Virus record (IMG/VR): IMGVR_UViG_3300033141_005072
Location: 1 to 35,842 of that record
DNA from: a virus
DNA: 35,842 bases
Strand: one strand, 5' to 3'
Positions 23,500-29,494 of the stretch are shown here, one piece after another. A program made the translations under genes and the position numbers. Every line of letters starts with the position of its first letter. Position 1 is the stretch's first letter. Below the pieces are notes generated by a model, which was given only the letters and a program-made list of their open reading frames with translations, ran no database searches and was not told the DNA's origin.

Positions 23500-23786
23500 A
23501 CAATTTTCAACTCCCACACTTTCTTACCAAATATATCAAGTTTACTACCAACTCTTCTAATATATAATTCCTTAACAGTTTTATCTTTTATGTCTCTAGT
23601 AATTGACAAAACTTCAAAAAATACCCCCTTATATAAAACCATATCTTTTAACTTTATAGCTGTAACATGTGCCTGCACAATTATATTCCAAATCAAATCA
23701 ATGGGCCAAGTTTCTAATTCTGATGCAAAACGAATATACTCATTTATTCCTACAACAGTACTTTTATTTAACAAAATTTGTTCCAT
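23496..23786 (-). CDS. Small accessory protein of the left array, 96 aa
   Basis: A 96-residue protein (EYIRFASELETWPIDLIWNI, DMVLYKGVFFEVLSITRDI) ending KELYIRRVGSKLDIFGKKVWELKIV with the tail motif R-x-x-K-L-D-I. No head K-x-P-F motif. Function unknown. Confidence 0.6.
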   Translation of the reverse strand: MEQILLNKSTVVGINEYIRFASELETWPIDLIWNIIVQAHVTAIKLKDMVLYKGVFFEVLSITRDIKDKTVKELYIRRVGSKLDIFGKKVWELKIV

Positions 23787-23890
23787 TTCTTATTACCCAA
23801 GAAGGAATTCCTTCATCTACTAATTTATCTATTAAATCAAAAAATACTCCCAAAATCTACCATTACATACAAAAAAGGTAATATATATAC
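23787..23890 (-). pseudogene. Frameshifted remnant of a left-array paralog
   Basis: Leftward from about 23890 one frame gives MKGIYITFFVCNGRFWEYF, comparable to the VPFVCNRSGEYYLV region of 23272-23499. A shift to another frame then gives VFFDLIDKLVDEGIPSWVI, comparable to the P-x-D-K-L-E tail. Stops interrupt both frames. This fits a broken copy between two intact genes. Confidence 0.4.
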
Positions 23891-23896
23891 CCTTCA

Positions 23897-24106
23897 TCAA
23901 TCCTCTTCATAAATATCCATTATACACATATAAACCAATAATTCCAATTTATCTATCGGTTTAACTAAATATTTAAAATACTCTTCTTTAGAGGTAGTGA
24001 CCACTTCTTCTAAAGCAATATAATACTGCCCAAAATAATCTTTATATAAAAAAGGTGTTTTCAACCTTCTTTTAAGATAAATTGTATTAAATACCAAATT
24101 TTTCAT
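23897..24106 (-). CDS. Small accessory protein of the left array, 69 aa
   Basis: MKNLVFNTIYLKRRLKTPF, YKDYFGQYYIALEE, then YFKYLVKPIDKLELLVYM: a standard array member. ATG 24106 overlaps the preceding stop (GAATGA); the upstream junction GATTATATAGAATGAAAAAT is shared with the next paralog upstream. Confidence 0.72.
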   Translation of the reverse strand: MKNLVFNTIYLKRRLKTPFLYKDYFGQYYIALEEVVTTSKEEYFKYLVKPIDKLELLVYMCIMDIYEED

Positions 24107-24318
24107 TCTATATAATCTCCAAAACTCCAATAAACAATATTCATTTTTCCTATATAAGACAATAATTCTATCTTACTAATAAGCCTAATACTATATTTGT
24201 AATAACCACTATTAACAGAAAATTTCATATTAACTATATAATAATTATCATACCAATCTATATATACAAAAGGAATCTTATGTCTTTTTTTAAGATAAAT
24301 CGCAGTAAAATTTTTCAT
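24103..24318 (-). CDS. Small accessory protein of the left array, 71 aa
   Basis: MKNFTAIYLKKRHKIPFVY, YDNYYIVNMKF, YYKYSIRLISKIELLSYI: closely related to its neighbours on both sides. ATG 24318 overlaps the previous stop as ATGA, so the nine-residue longer frame is not needed. C-terminal extension VYWSFGDYIE is shared in kind with 24315-24548. Confidence 0.72.
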   Translation of the reverse strand: MKNFTAIYLKKRHKIPFVYIDWYDNYYIVNMKFSVNSGYYKYSIRLISKIELLSYIGKMNIVYWSFGDYIE

Positions 24319-24548
24319 TCTATATAATCCCAAAGACCTTGACAAACAATCTTCATTTTTTTAATATAAACCAATAATTCTATTTTACTAATAGGTCTAA
24401 TAGAATATTTATAATCAGTACCATATGTATATTTAAAAAAAGGTATCTTTTTATTTACCAAATAATAATTATTATAATAATCTTTATATATAAAAGGAAC
24501 CTTATGACTTTTTTTAAGATAAATTATGTTAAATACTAGATCATTCAT
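24315..24548 (-). CDS. Small accessory protein of the left array, 77 aa
   Basis: MNDLVFNIIYLKKSHKVPF, YKDYYNNYYLVNKKI, YKYSIRPISKIELLVYIKKM, GLWDYIE. This is the clearest example of the family: a beta-rich head, a variable loop, and a helical-looking tail. The start chosen overlaps the upstream gene by 8 bases. Confidence 0.72.
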   Translation of the reverse strand: MNDLVFNIIYLKKSHKVPFIYKDYYNNYYLVNKKIPFFKYTYGTDYKYSIRPISKIELLVYIKKMKIVCQGLWDYIE

Positions 24549-24771
24549 TTTCAAATACACAACTTTCCATTATTAACAAACTTTCTTTATCAATAGTTTC
24601 CATTTTATTTTTATAAACCATAAATTCTAAATTGTCTATTTTTTTAAGAAAATATTCCCAATTGCCTGCCATTGTTTTCTCCTTATTATAACATATATAA
24701 TAATAATTGTCACTATAGTATAAAAAAAATGGGACTTTTATTCCCTTTTTTGAAATTATTCCTACTGTCAT
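24541..24771 (-). CDS. First gene of the left block, array protein, 76 aa
   Basis: MTVGIISKKGIKVPFFLYYSDNYYYICYNKE, WEYFLKKIDNLEFMVYKNKMETI: array head and tail motifs both present. It is the promoter-proximal gene of the whole leftward block. No good ribosome site precedes ATG 24771; the leader is A/T-rich, so it could be translated from a leaderless or weak start. Confidence 0.7.
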   Translation of the reverse strand: MTVGIISKKGIKVPFFLYYSDNYYYICYNKEKTMAGNWEYFLKKIDNLEFMVYKNKMETIDKESLLIMESCVFENE

Positions 24772-24921
24772 ATATTTATTTACACGACGTTTGTTCTACC
24801 TACATACCTAACTAAGGTTTGACAACCCCCGTGTATTTTCCAGAATTTATATATTTGGTAAACAGATAGTAGATTATATTAGAAAATGCATTATTGTTGC
24901 TTATAGGGGAGTATAGGCCGT

Positions 24922-24958
24922 TTAAAGAAGTAATATATGTTATATATTACTTCTTTAA
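24922..24958. repeat. 37-base palindrome, copy 1
   Basis: A 17-base-pair inverted repeat (left arm TTAAAGAAGTAATATAT) around a three-base centre. Two further copies lie at 34120-34156 and 34394-34430. Copies 1 and 2 differ only at the centre. Confidence 0.95.
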
Positions 24959-24963
24959 GGTGT

Positions 24964-24978
24964 TAGTTATATAAGATA
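24964..24978 (+). repeat. 15-base direct repeat TAGTTATATAAGATA (also 25053-25067)
   Basis: TAGTTATATAAGATA occurs at 24964-24978 and again at 25053-25067, 89 bases apart, in the C-poor part of the intergenic region. It could be a protein-binding site; no function is shown. Confidence 0.85.
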
Positions 24979-25150
24979 GAAGTAGAGGTGTAAGATGGAG
25001 CGATAGATATTATAGGATAGGTAGTAAATGTAAGTTTTTAAGGGATAGAAGGTAGTTATATAAGATATATAAATGCAAGGGTAGTTATTTGTTAAGATAA
25101 GTGTAGCGTTAGTTAGTTATTTAGCTATATAGTATAGGTGTAAAGGTGAA

Positions 25151-25177
25151 TTGATACGTAGACCACCGGTATATAAT
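25151..25177 (+). promoter_or_regulatory. Candidate sigma-A-type promoter for the right block
   Basis: TTGATA (25151-25156) and TATAAT (25172-25177) are separated by 15 bases, shorter than the ideal 17; a TAATAT two bases further on would give 17. It lies about 55 bases before the first plus-strand gene. Plausible, not proven. Confidence 0.45.
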
Positions 25178-25233
25178 ATCAACAAAAATAATTCTTATTT
25201 CCGCATTAATAATAAGTTAAAGGGGGTGAAATT

Positions 25234-25563
25234 ATGAGAGAGTACAAAATCATTTGGAAAGGAGTGGAGGGGGTAGTAGCTGTGCCTGATCAGGACATAG
25301 CACATTTCGAGAAAATTTTAAATTACATCAACAAGGTGAATGACGACGTAAAGATATTGGAAAAGGGTGAAGGGCCTTCGAAAGAGCGAGACTGGTATCT
25401 CCTTGAGGAAGTATCAGTCTCAGGACGCCTACGGGCAACCATAGGCGTAGAAGGCACAGGCAACAAGTTAATAGCAGCAATAGCTAGATGGTGCAACTGC
25501 GTTGATGTGCCGTACACCGTCTGGCTCTTTTTTAAACAAATTGCAGGAATAAGTGGTATGTAA
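25234..25563 (+). CDS. First gene of the right block, 109 aa, high-GC
   Basis: A 109-residue protein (MREYKIIWKGVEGVVAVPDQ, VSVSGRLRATIGVEGTGNK, IARWCNCVDVPYTVWLFFKQ). ATG 25234 has an AAAGGGGGTGAAATT site. Its coding sequence is about 50% GC over 25381-25500, far above the neighbours, suggesting separate origin. No domain recognised. As the first, presumably earliest, gene of the operon it is a candidate host-takeover or anti-defence protein, by position only. The opposite-strand frame over the same bases has no ribosome site and is a shadow. Confidence 0.75.
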   Translation: MREYKIIWKGVEGVVAVPDQDIAHFEKILNYINKVNDDVKILEKGEGPSKERDWYLLEEVSVSGRLRATIGVEGTGNKLIAAIARWCNCVDVPYTVWLFFKQIAGISGM

Positions 25564-25598
25564 AATAGGAGATAGTATGTAAAATAGGAGGTAGTATG
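25562..25598 (+). promoter_or_regulatory. Tandem 19-base repeat with a start-stop AUG-UAA
   Basis: The unit ATGTAAAATAGGAGATAGT is repeated (second copy with GGAGGTAGT). The first ATGTAA is the end of the preceding gene. The second is an isolated ATG directly followed by TAA, preceded by AGGAG, and then comes the real ATG at 25596. A ribosome starting at the second ATG would terminate at once. Confidence 0.6.
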
Positions 25599-25769
25599 AA
25601 ATTGTATTGTCCTAACTGTGATAAGTACTTTGACGCAAAACAAGCAAAAGCTTCTTGGAATGTAGCAATAGGGACATGGGGTACTTGCCCAATATGTGGT
25701 AGAACAATAAAAAAAGCAACTGTTAAACAAATAATAAAAACCTTAAATAAAGGAGGCAGAAATGACTAA
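25596..25769 (+). CDS. Zinc-ribbon protein, 57 aa
   Basis: A 57-residue frame with TAGGAGGTAGT before ATG 25596. It reads MKLYCPNCDKYF...TCPICGRTIKKATVKQI, a CxxC...CxxC zinc ribbon with a basic tail. It overlaps the start of the next gene by 8 bases. Likely a nucleic-acid or protein-binding adaptor; target unknown. Confidence 0.75.
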   Translation: MKLYCPNCDKYFDAKQAKASWNVAIGTWGTCPICGRTIKKATVKQIIKTLNKGGRND

Positions 25770-25974
25770 AGAACAAGTTTTAGAAATGTTTAGAAAAGAT
25801 CCTATAAGTATGGTGGAAGATAAAAAGTATACTCTACCAAATACTCCAGCAAGGGATCTAGAAAACTATTTAGATCATTTGGTAGAACAAATTCAATTGT
25901 CTTACAAAGAAATAATTATAAGAGTTTTGGTGGATGGAGTTAGACCAAGAGATGCTGTTAAGGAGGTATTATGA
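25762..25974 (+). CDS. Small helical protein, 70 aa (cassette copy 1)
   Basis: A 70-residue helical protein (LPNTPARDLENYLDHLVEQIQLSYKEIIIRVLVDGVRPRDAVKEVL). It is a diverged paralog of 27334-27549 (KPGTKAREVEVELDRTIRGI, NYKSIITAIIEDELEVKEAL). AAAGGAGGCAGAA precedes the ATG. Function unknown. Confidence 0.75.
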   Translation: MTKEQVLEMFRKDPISMVEDKKYTLPNTPARDLENYLDHLVEQIQLSYKEIIIRVLVDGVRPRDAVKEVL

Positions 25975-26351
25975 AAGTATACTTTACTAAAATTGAAAAG
26001 AAGGGTACCCGAATCTGTTATTATTGTGGAGATAATATTTATTTTCAGGAAACACCAGTAGTGATATTTAATAGATATATGTCAAAGAAAAGATATTTCT
26101 GCCCTGAATGTGCTTTAGAATTATTACAAAAAAATATATTTTATCTAAGAACAAATATTGAACCTACACTAGACTGGAAGTGGAAATGGATTACAGACCT
26201 AGATAGTGGAGAAGTAGAAATATTTAAAACTAGAAGGAAAGCGCTAGAGGCTGCATATAAAACAAATAAGTTCTTATTTACAAATAAAATAAAACTCAAT
26301 AAACTTGTTGAGAAAATAAAAGCAGGTGAATATTTAAAGGAGGTGTTATGA
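25971..26351 (+). CDS. Zinc-finger protein, 126 aa
   Basis: RICYYCGDNIYF and RYFCPECALELLQK form a four-Cys zinc site in the first 50 residues; the rest is basic and helical. AAGGAGGTATT precedes the ATG, which overlaps the previous gene by 4 bases. The CxxC...YFCPECALE layout resembles 30674-31180 and 31735-32229. Function unknown. Confidence 0.75.
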   Translation: MKVYFTKIEKKGTRICYYCGDNIYFQETPVVIFNRYMSKKRYFCPECALELLQKNIFYLRTNIEPTLDWKWKWITDLDSGEVEIFKTRRKALEAAYKTNKFLFTNKIKLNKLVEKIKAGEYLKEVL

Positions 26352-26623
26352 AAATTAAATGTAAGATTTGTGGTAAAGAAAAAGGAGCATCTAAAGACAG
26401 ATACCAAAAGCTATTAACTAAATATGGATCTGAGAAGGAACTATTAGAAAATTATATTTGTAGAGACTGTAGAAAGGATCCAAAAGGTTTAGTTATTAAA
26501 GCTAAAGATGGAGAGGTTTATGTTCCAACTGCTGATGGGGTTACAGCTTTTATTACTACGGAACGGACTGTAGATGAGGTTATAGAAAACGTGGATAAGG
26601 CTTTGGATGAGTTAACAAAATAA
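26348..26623 (+). CDS. Zinc-ribbon protein, 91 aa (cassette copy 1)
   Basis: CKICGKEKGASKDRYQKLLTKYGSEKELLENYICRDCRKD is a zinc ribbon with an inserted helix; 27546-27836 has the same pattern (CSKCGETKGFSKERYLKNV, NYVCRKCRN). The C-terminal half, rich in Val/Asp, differs. AAAGGAGGTGTT precedes the ATG. A small adaptor or DNA-binding protein is possible. Confidence 0.75.
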   Translation: MKIKCKICGKEKGASKDRYQKLLTKYGSEKELLENYICRDCRKDPKGLVIKAKDGEVYVPTADGVTAFITTERTVDEVIENVDKALDELTK

Positions 26624-26632
26624 GGAGGTTAT

Positions 26633-26821
26633 ATGAAGTTACCACCCAGATTAGTAAAAAAACTATATAATATAGCACAACTCCATTGTAAGAAATATCA
26701 CAAGAACATTACAGTCGATGAGTTGTCAGAGGATGCAGCTATAGCTAAAATAAGAATAGTAGATGAGTTTGGTGAGATACGGGACCTAGTAATTCCAACA
26801 AAAGAATTATTTAGGAGGTAG
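26633..26821 (+). CDS. Small hypothetical protein, 62 aa
   Basis: MKLPPRLVKKLYNIAQLHCKKYHKNI followed by IAKIRIVDEFGEIRDLVI: helix then beta hairpin. AAGGAGGTTAT precedes ATG 26633. Unrecognised. Confidence 0.7.
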   Translation: MKLPPRLVKKLYNIAQLHCKKYHKNITVDELSEDAAIAKIRIVDEFGEIRDLVIPTKELFRR

Positions 26822-26823
26822 GG

Positions 26824-27117
26824 ATGGAAGAGGTAAAAGAAAAATTAAAGGAACTAATTAATTTCATTGTCTATGAATACTTTGATGGTCCAGATATGAT
26901 CAGAAACATTTTTGGAGACAAGATAATTAAAAAAGACTTAATAGAAAGTTTTATAGCTAACGAAGAGGATGAGTTTAGGGAATATGGAAGTAATCTTAAG
27001 GAATATGTTAAAGCAAAATGGAAAACAGTCCTATACCTTAAAGAAGCTATAGAACTATTAGAAAACGTAAAAAGTAGGTCGGAAAGAATAGCTATTGGTT
27101 TATATGATAAAGTATAG
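26824..27117 (+). CDS. Acidic helical protein, 97 aa
   Basis: A 97-residue helical, charged protein (MEEVKEKLKELINFIVYEYF, LYLKEAIELLENVKSRSERI). TTAGGAGGTAGGG precedes the ATG. No motif seen; function unknown. Confidence 0.7.
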   Translation: MEEVKEKLKELINFIVYEYFDGPDMIRNIFGDKIIKKDLIESFIANEEDEFREYGSNLKEYVKAKWKTVLYLKEAIELLENVKSRSERIAIGLYDKV

Positions 27118-27128
27118 GAGGTGATATT

Positions 27129-27287
27129 ATGTCAGAAATTGATCACAAATTTACAAATGAAATTGTGTGTCCTTATTGTGGTTATGAATTTTCAGATAGT
27201 TGGGAATATTTGGATCCATCCAATGATAGCCATGATGGTGAGGAAATAGATGTTGAATGTTTAGAATGCGGAAAGAATTTGAAGTGA
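27129..27287 (+). CDS. Zinc-ribbon protein, 52 aa
   Basis: Begins at ATG 27129 after AGGAGGTGATATT: MSEIDHKFTNEIVCPYCGYEF, SDSWEYLDPS, then ECLECGKNLK. CPYC...CLEC is a classical zinc ribbon of a type common in phages. Acidic overall. Target unknown. Confidence 0.78.
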   Translation: MSEIDHKFTNEIVCPYCGYEFSDSWEYLDPSNDSHDGEEIDVECLECGKNLK

Positions 27288-27333
27288 TCGTAAATGTTGA
27301 GATTACATACTCAAGTTATAAGAAGGAGGGACA

Positions 27334-27549
27334 ATGAAAGATTACTTTAAAAGTCCTGGAGAGATAATTGGTAACGTAAAAGACTTGTACATAACGAAAC
27401 CTGGAACTAAAGCAAGAGAAGTAGAGGTGGAATTGGATCGAACTATCAGAGGGATCCAGGAAAACTACAAAAGTATAATAACAGCGATAATCGAAGACGA
27501 ACTTGAAGTGAAAGAAGCTTTAATTAAATATCTAGGAGGTGAATTATGA
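27334..27549 (+). CDS. Small helical protein, 71 aa (cassette copy 2)
   Basis: Paralog of 25762-25974 by aligned pattern (P-G/N-T-x-A-R-x-x-E, Y-K-x-I-I, V-K-E-x-L). AAGGAGGGACA precedes ATG 27334. It is followed by the paralog of the zinc-ribbon gene, so two genes were duplicated together. Confidence 0.75.
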   Translation: MKDYFKSPGEIIGNVKDLYITKPGTKAREVEVELDRTIRGIQENYKSIITAIIEDELEVKEALIKYLGGEL

Positions 27550-27836
27550 GTTTCAAAGTGGTTTGTAGTAAATGCGGAGAAACGAAAGGGTTCAGTAAGG
27601 AAAGATATTTAAAGAATGTTCGTAACTACGGAAGTGAAGAGAACTTACAGAACAACTATGTCTGTAGAAAATGTAGGAACCAAGATTATACAGCAGGGCC
27701 TACTCCAAAGTTACAGTCCCAGATGGACCTATTAGTATTAGCTTCCAAAGTTTTACCTAATATAACTAATACGAAACTGAAGAAAAGATTAGAAAAACTT
27801 ATTAAGGAAGTAGAAAGGGATATTGTTAAGAAATAA
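27546..27836 (+). CDS. Zinc-ribbon protein, 96 aa (cassette copy 2)
   Basis: Shares the zinc-ribbon-plus-helix N-terminus with 26348-26623 (Y-G-S-E-E-N-L then C-R-K-C). The C-terminal half is a helical Leu/Lys-rich segment (DLLVLASKVLPNITNTKLKK). ATG overlaps the preceding stop region; AGGAGGTGAATT upstream. Confidence 0.75.
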   Translation: MSFKVVCSKCGETKGFSKERYLKNVRNYGSEENLQNNYVCRKCRNQDYTAGPTPKLQSQMDLLVLASKVLPNITNTKLKKRLEKLIKEVERDIVKK

Positions 27837-27880
27837 TACCTTTTGGTTCCTTGTATAAATTATTATAGGAGGTGATGTAA

Positions 27881-29113
27881 ATGGCAATGAACGAGATCGA
27901 GAAAGCAGTAATTAGGATGATAAGAAATGGTAAGACTTTCTTTGCTTCGTTAATTATCCAAATGGTTAGAGTTAAAGATGAAAGTCTTGATGCACCAATG
28001 GGAGTTACGGTCTCAGATGGGAGAATATATTTATATTACAACCCTAACCTAATGGGTAAATGGAAGCCAAAAGAAATAGAAGCGGTTTTGGAACATGAAA
28101 TCGAACATGTTGTCTTCCTCCACATATTAAGAGCAAGGAAGAGGTATCCATTAGGTTGGAATATTGCAACAGATATTGCTATCAACCAACATATAAATAA
28201 CTTACCAAAAGGTTGCTTGTTCCCAGAAATGTTTAACCTTCCAAGAAACAAGATAGCAGAATTTTATTATGATAAGTTACCAAAAAAGAAAGGTGGAGGA
28301 CAGGGTCAAGGAAAAGGACAGGGTCAGGGTCAAGGTCAAGGAAAAGGACAGGGTCAAGGTCAAGGTCAGGGTAAGAATGGTGGAGGTGGTGCTGGTGGAG
28401 GTAAAAGTAATAAACCAGATATAAAACCAATAGATGACCATACCGTTTGGAAAAGATGCAAAGGCACCAAATTAGATAAAGAAGTAGTTAAACAAGCAGT
28501 AAAGGAAAGTTATAACAATTCAAGAGACAAGGGTAACATACCTGGGAGGTTTATAGAACAAATAGAAAAGTTACTTGCACCGCCTACGATACCTTGGGGT
28601 AAAATATTTAAACAATATGTGGGGACAAAAATAAAGGCAGGTTTTAAATATAGTTGGAAAAGACCTAGTAGGAGATTTGGAGAAAGGATGAAAGGTATAG
28701 TTCCTAGTAGAACAATAAAGATCGCTGTTGCAATAGATACAAGTGGAAGTATATCTCCTAAAGACTTTAGAGAATTCCTAAGTGAACTAAACGGGATACT
28801 AAAGACATATAAAAACAAGACCAAGGTTCTTATATGTGATGCTGAATTACAAAAAGTATATGATTACAAACCATATCAACAACTTGATGTGAAGTTTGAG
28901 GGAAGAGGTGGAACAGATTTCAGGCCAGTATTCGCTTGGTTACAAAAAGAATGGAAGCCAGATTTGTTAATATACTTTACAGATACTGAAGGAACATTTC
29001 CGTCTCCATTTCCAACTTATCCAGTCCTGTGGATACTACCAAGTGATTATGATGGTCTTGATGTACCATTTGGAACCAAAGTAAAAATAAACCATGCTAA
29101 GGAGGAAGAATGA
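27881..29113 (+). CDS. Putative metallopeptidase with von Willebrand A domain
   Basis: A 410-residue two-domain protein of the DUF2201/VWA-like type. Residues 1-135 contain HEIEH (72-76), a zinc-peptidase HExxH signature, with NIATDIAIN (94-102) as a likely third-ligand region. Residues 137-175 are a Gly/Gln/Lys low-complexity linker. Residues 279-410 are a VWA domain with metal-site residues D286, S288, S290 (DTSGS), T345 (GGTD) and D368 (FTDTEG). It is followed by a MoxR-type ATPase, the usual partner of VWA proteins. Such pairs act as chaperone-like machines that remodel or load metal into target proteins. Whether it cuts proteins is unknown. ATG 27881 follows AGGAGGTGATGTAA. Confidence 0.85.
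   Translation: MAMNEIEKAVIRMIRNGKTFFASLIIQMVRVKDESLDAPMGVTVSDGRIYLYYNPNLMGKWKPKEIEAVLEHEIEHVVFLHILRARKRYPLGWNIATDIAINQHINNLPKGCLFPEMFNLPRNKIAEFYYDKLPKKKGGGQGQGKGQGQGQGQGKGQGQGQGQGKNGGGGAGGGKSNKPDIKPIDDHTVWKRCKGTKLDKEVVKQAVKESYNNSRDKGNIPGRFIEQIEKLLAPPTIPWGKIFKQYVGTKIKAGFKYSWKRPSRRFGERMKGIVPSRTIKIAVAIDTSGSISPKDFREFLSELNGILKTYKNKTKVLICDAELQKVYDYKPYQQLDVKFEGRGGTDFRPVFAWLQKEWKPDLLIYFTDTEGTFPSPFPTYPVLWILPSDYDGLDVPFGTKVKINHAKEEE
28299..28372 (+). repeat. Short tandem repeat coding the Gly-Gln linker
   Basis: GGTCAA/GGTCAG and GGACAG hexamers repeat across about 74 bases and encode QGQGKGQGQGQGQGKGQG-type sequence. It is likely to vary in length by slippage. Confidence 0.85.
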
Positions 29114-29478
29114 AAAAAACAATATTTCAAGTTTATAAAACAAATTACCAAGGACAACTTGAAGACCATTACTTCCTAGGTTTAATAAAAGATGGTAGAA
29201 ACATCTGGGGAATAGGTTATACAAAAACAATAAAAGAATTAATGTATCAAATTAAATATAAAAGAAAAGAATGTTTGTTAGTAGATTATATAGAAAGCGA
29301 TGTAGTACCAATCAATACAGTAGAGTTGATTACAATGCTTCCAAAGAAAAGAACAATTAAGAAGATACAAAAAGAAGCAGAAATAGATTATGCAAACATA
29401 CAAATAAATAAACCGAAAATAAAAGAGGAAATAGAAGAAAGAGAAAAATATGTTAACAGCTGGGGACTGAAAAAATAA
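29110..29478 (+). CDS. Hypothetical protein between VWA and MoxR genes, 122 aa
   Basis: A 122-residue basic protein: MKKTIFQVYKTNYQGQLEDH, FLGLIKDGRNIWGIGYTKTI, then a Lys/Glu-rich helical second half. The F-x-x-x-x-x-D-G-R-N-I-W-G piece resembles the IIFFKD...WG start of the tandem paralogs at 34442-35763. AAGGAGGAAGA precedes the ATG, four bases inside the VWA gene. Possibly an adaptor for the MoxR/VWA pair; inference from position only. Confidence 0.7.
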   Translation: MKKTIFQVYKTNYQGQLEDHYFLGLIKDGRNIWGIGYTKTIKELMYQIKYKRKECLLVDYIESDVVPINTVELITMLPKKRTIKKIQKEAEIDYANIQINKPKIKEEIEEREKYVNSWGLKK

Positions 29479-29494
29479 ATAGGAGGTGAATGTT

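Larger units (their letters stand above)
24772..25233. promoter_or_regulatory. Divergent intergenic region between the two gene blocks
   Basis: About 460 bases without a gene, from which transcription diverges. It contains a 37-base palindrome (24922-24958), a 15-base direct repeat, and a stretch (24961-25140) with 48 G but only 4 C on the plus strand. TAG and TAA triplets are very frequent, so it is not coding on that strand. It should hold promoters for both blocks and is a candidate for a replication origin or regulator-binding region; none of this is proven by sequence. Confidence 0.7.

Noticed and set aside
24922-24958. Palindromes read as intrinsic terminators
   Set aside because: The stems are almost all A-T and no T-run follows; two copies lead straight into the ribosome site of the next gene.
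25323-25730. Minus-strand 135-residue frame opposite the first right-block genes
   Set aside because: It is antisense to two plus-strand genes with strong ribosome sites, and its product mirrors their sequence (shadow).
27266-27337. Plus-strand 23-codon frame in the gap before 27334
   Set aside because: It overlaps the end of the zinc-ribbon gene, has no ribosome site, and is too short to support.
28233-28430. Minus-strand frame rich in Asp/Leu/Pro
   Set aside because: It is the antisense reading of the Gly-Gln repeat linker of the VWA gene.
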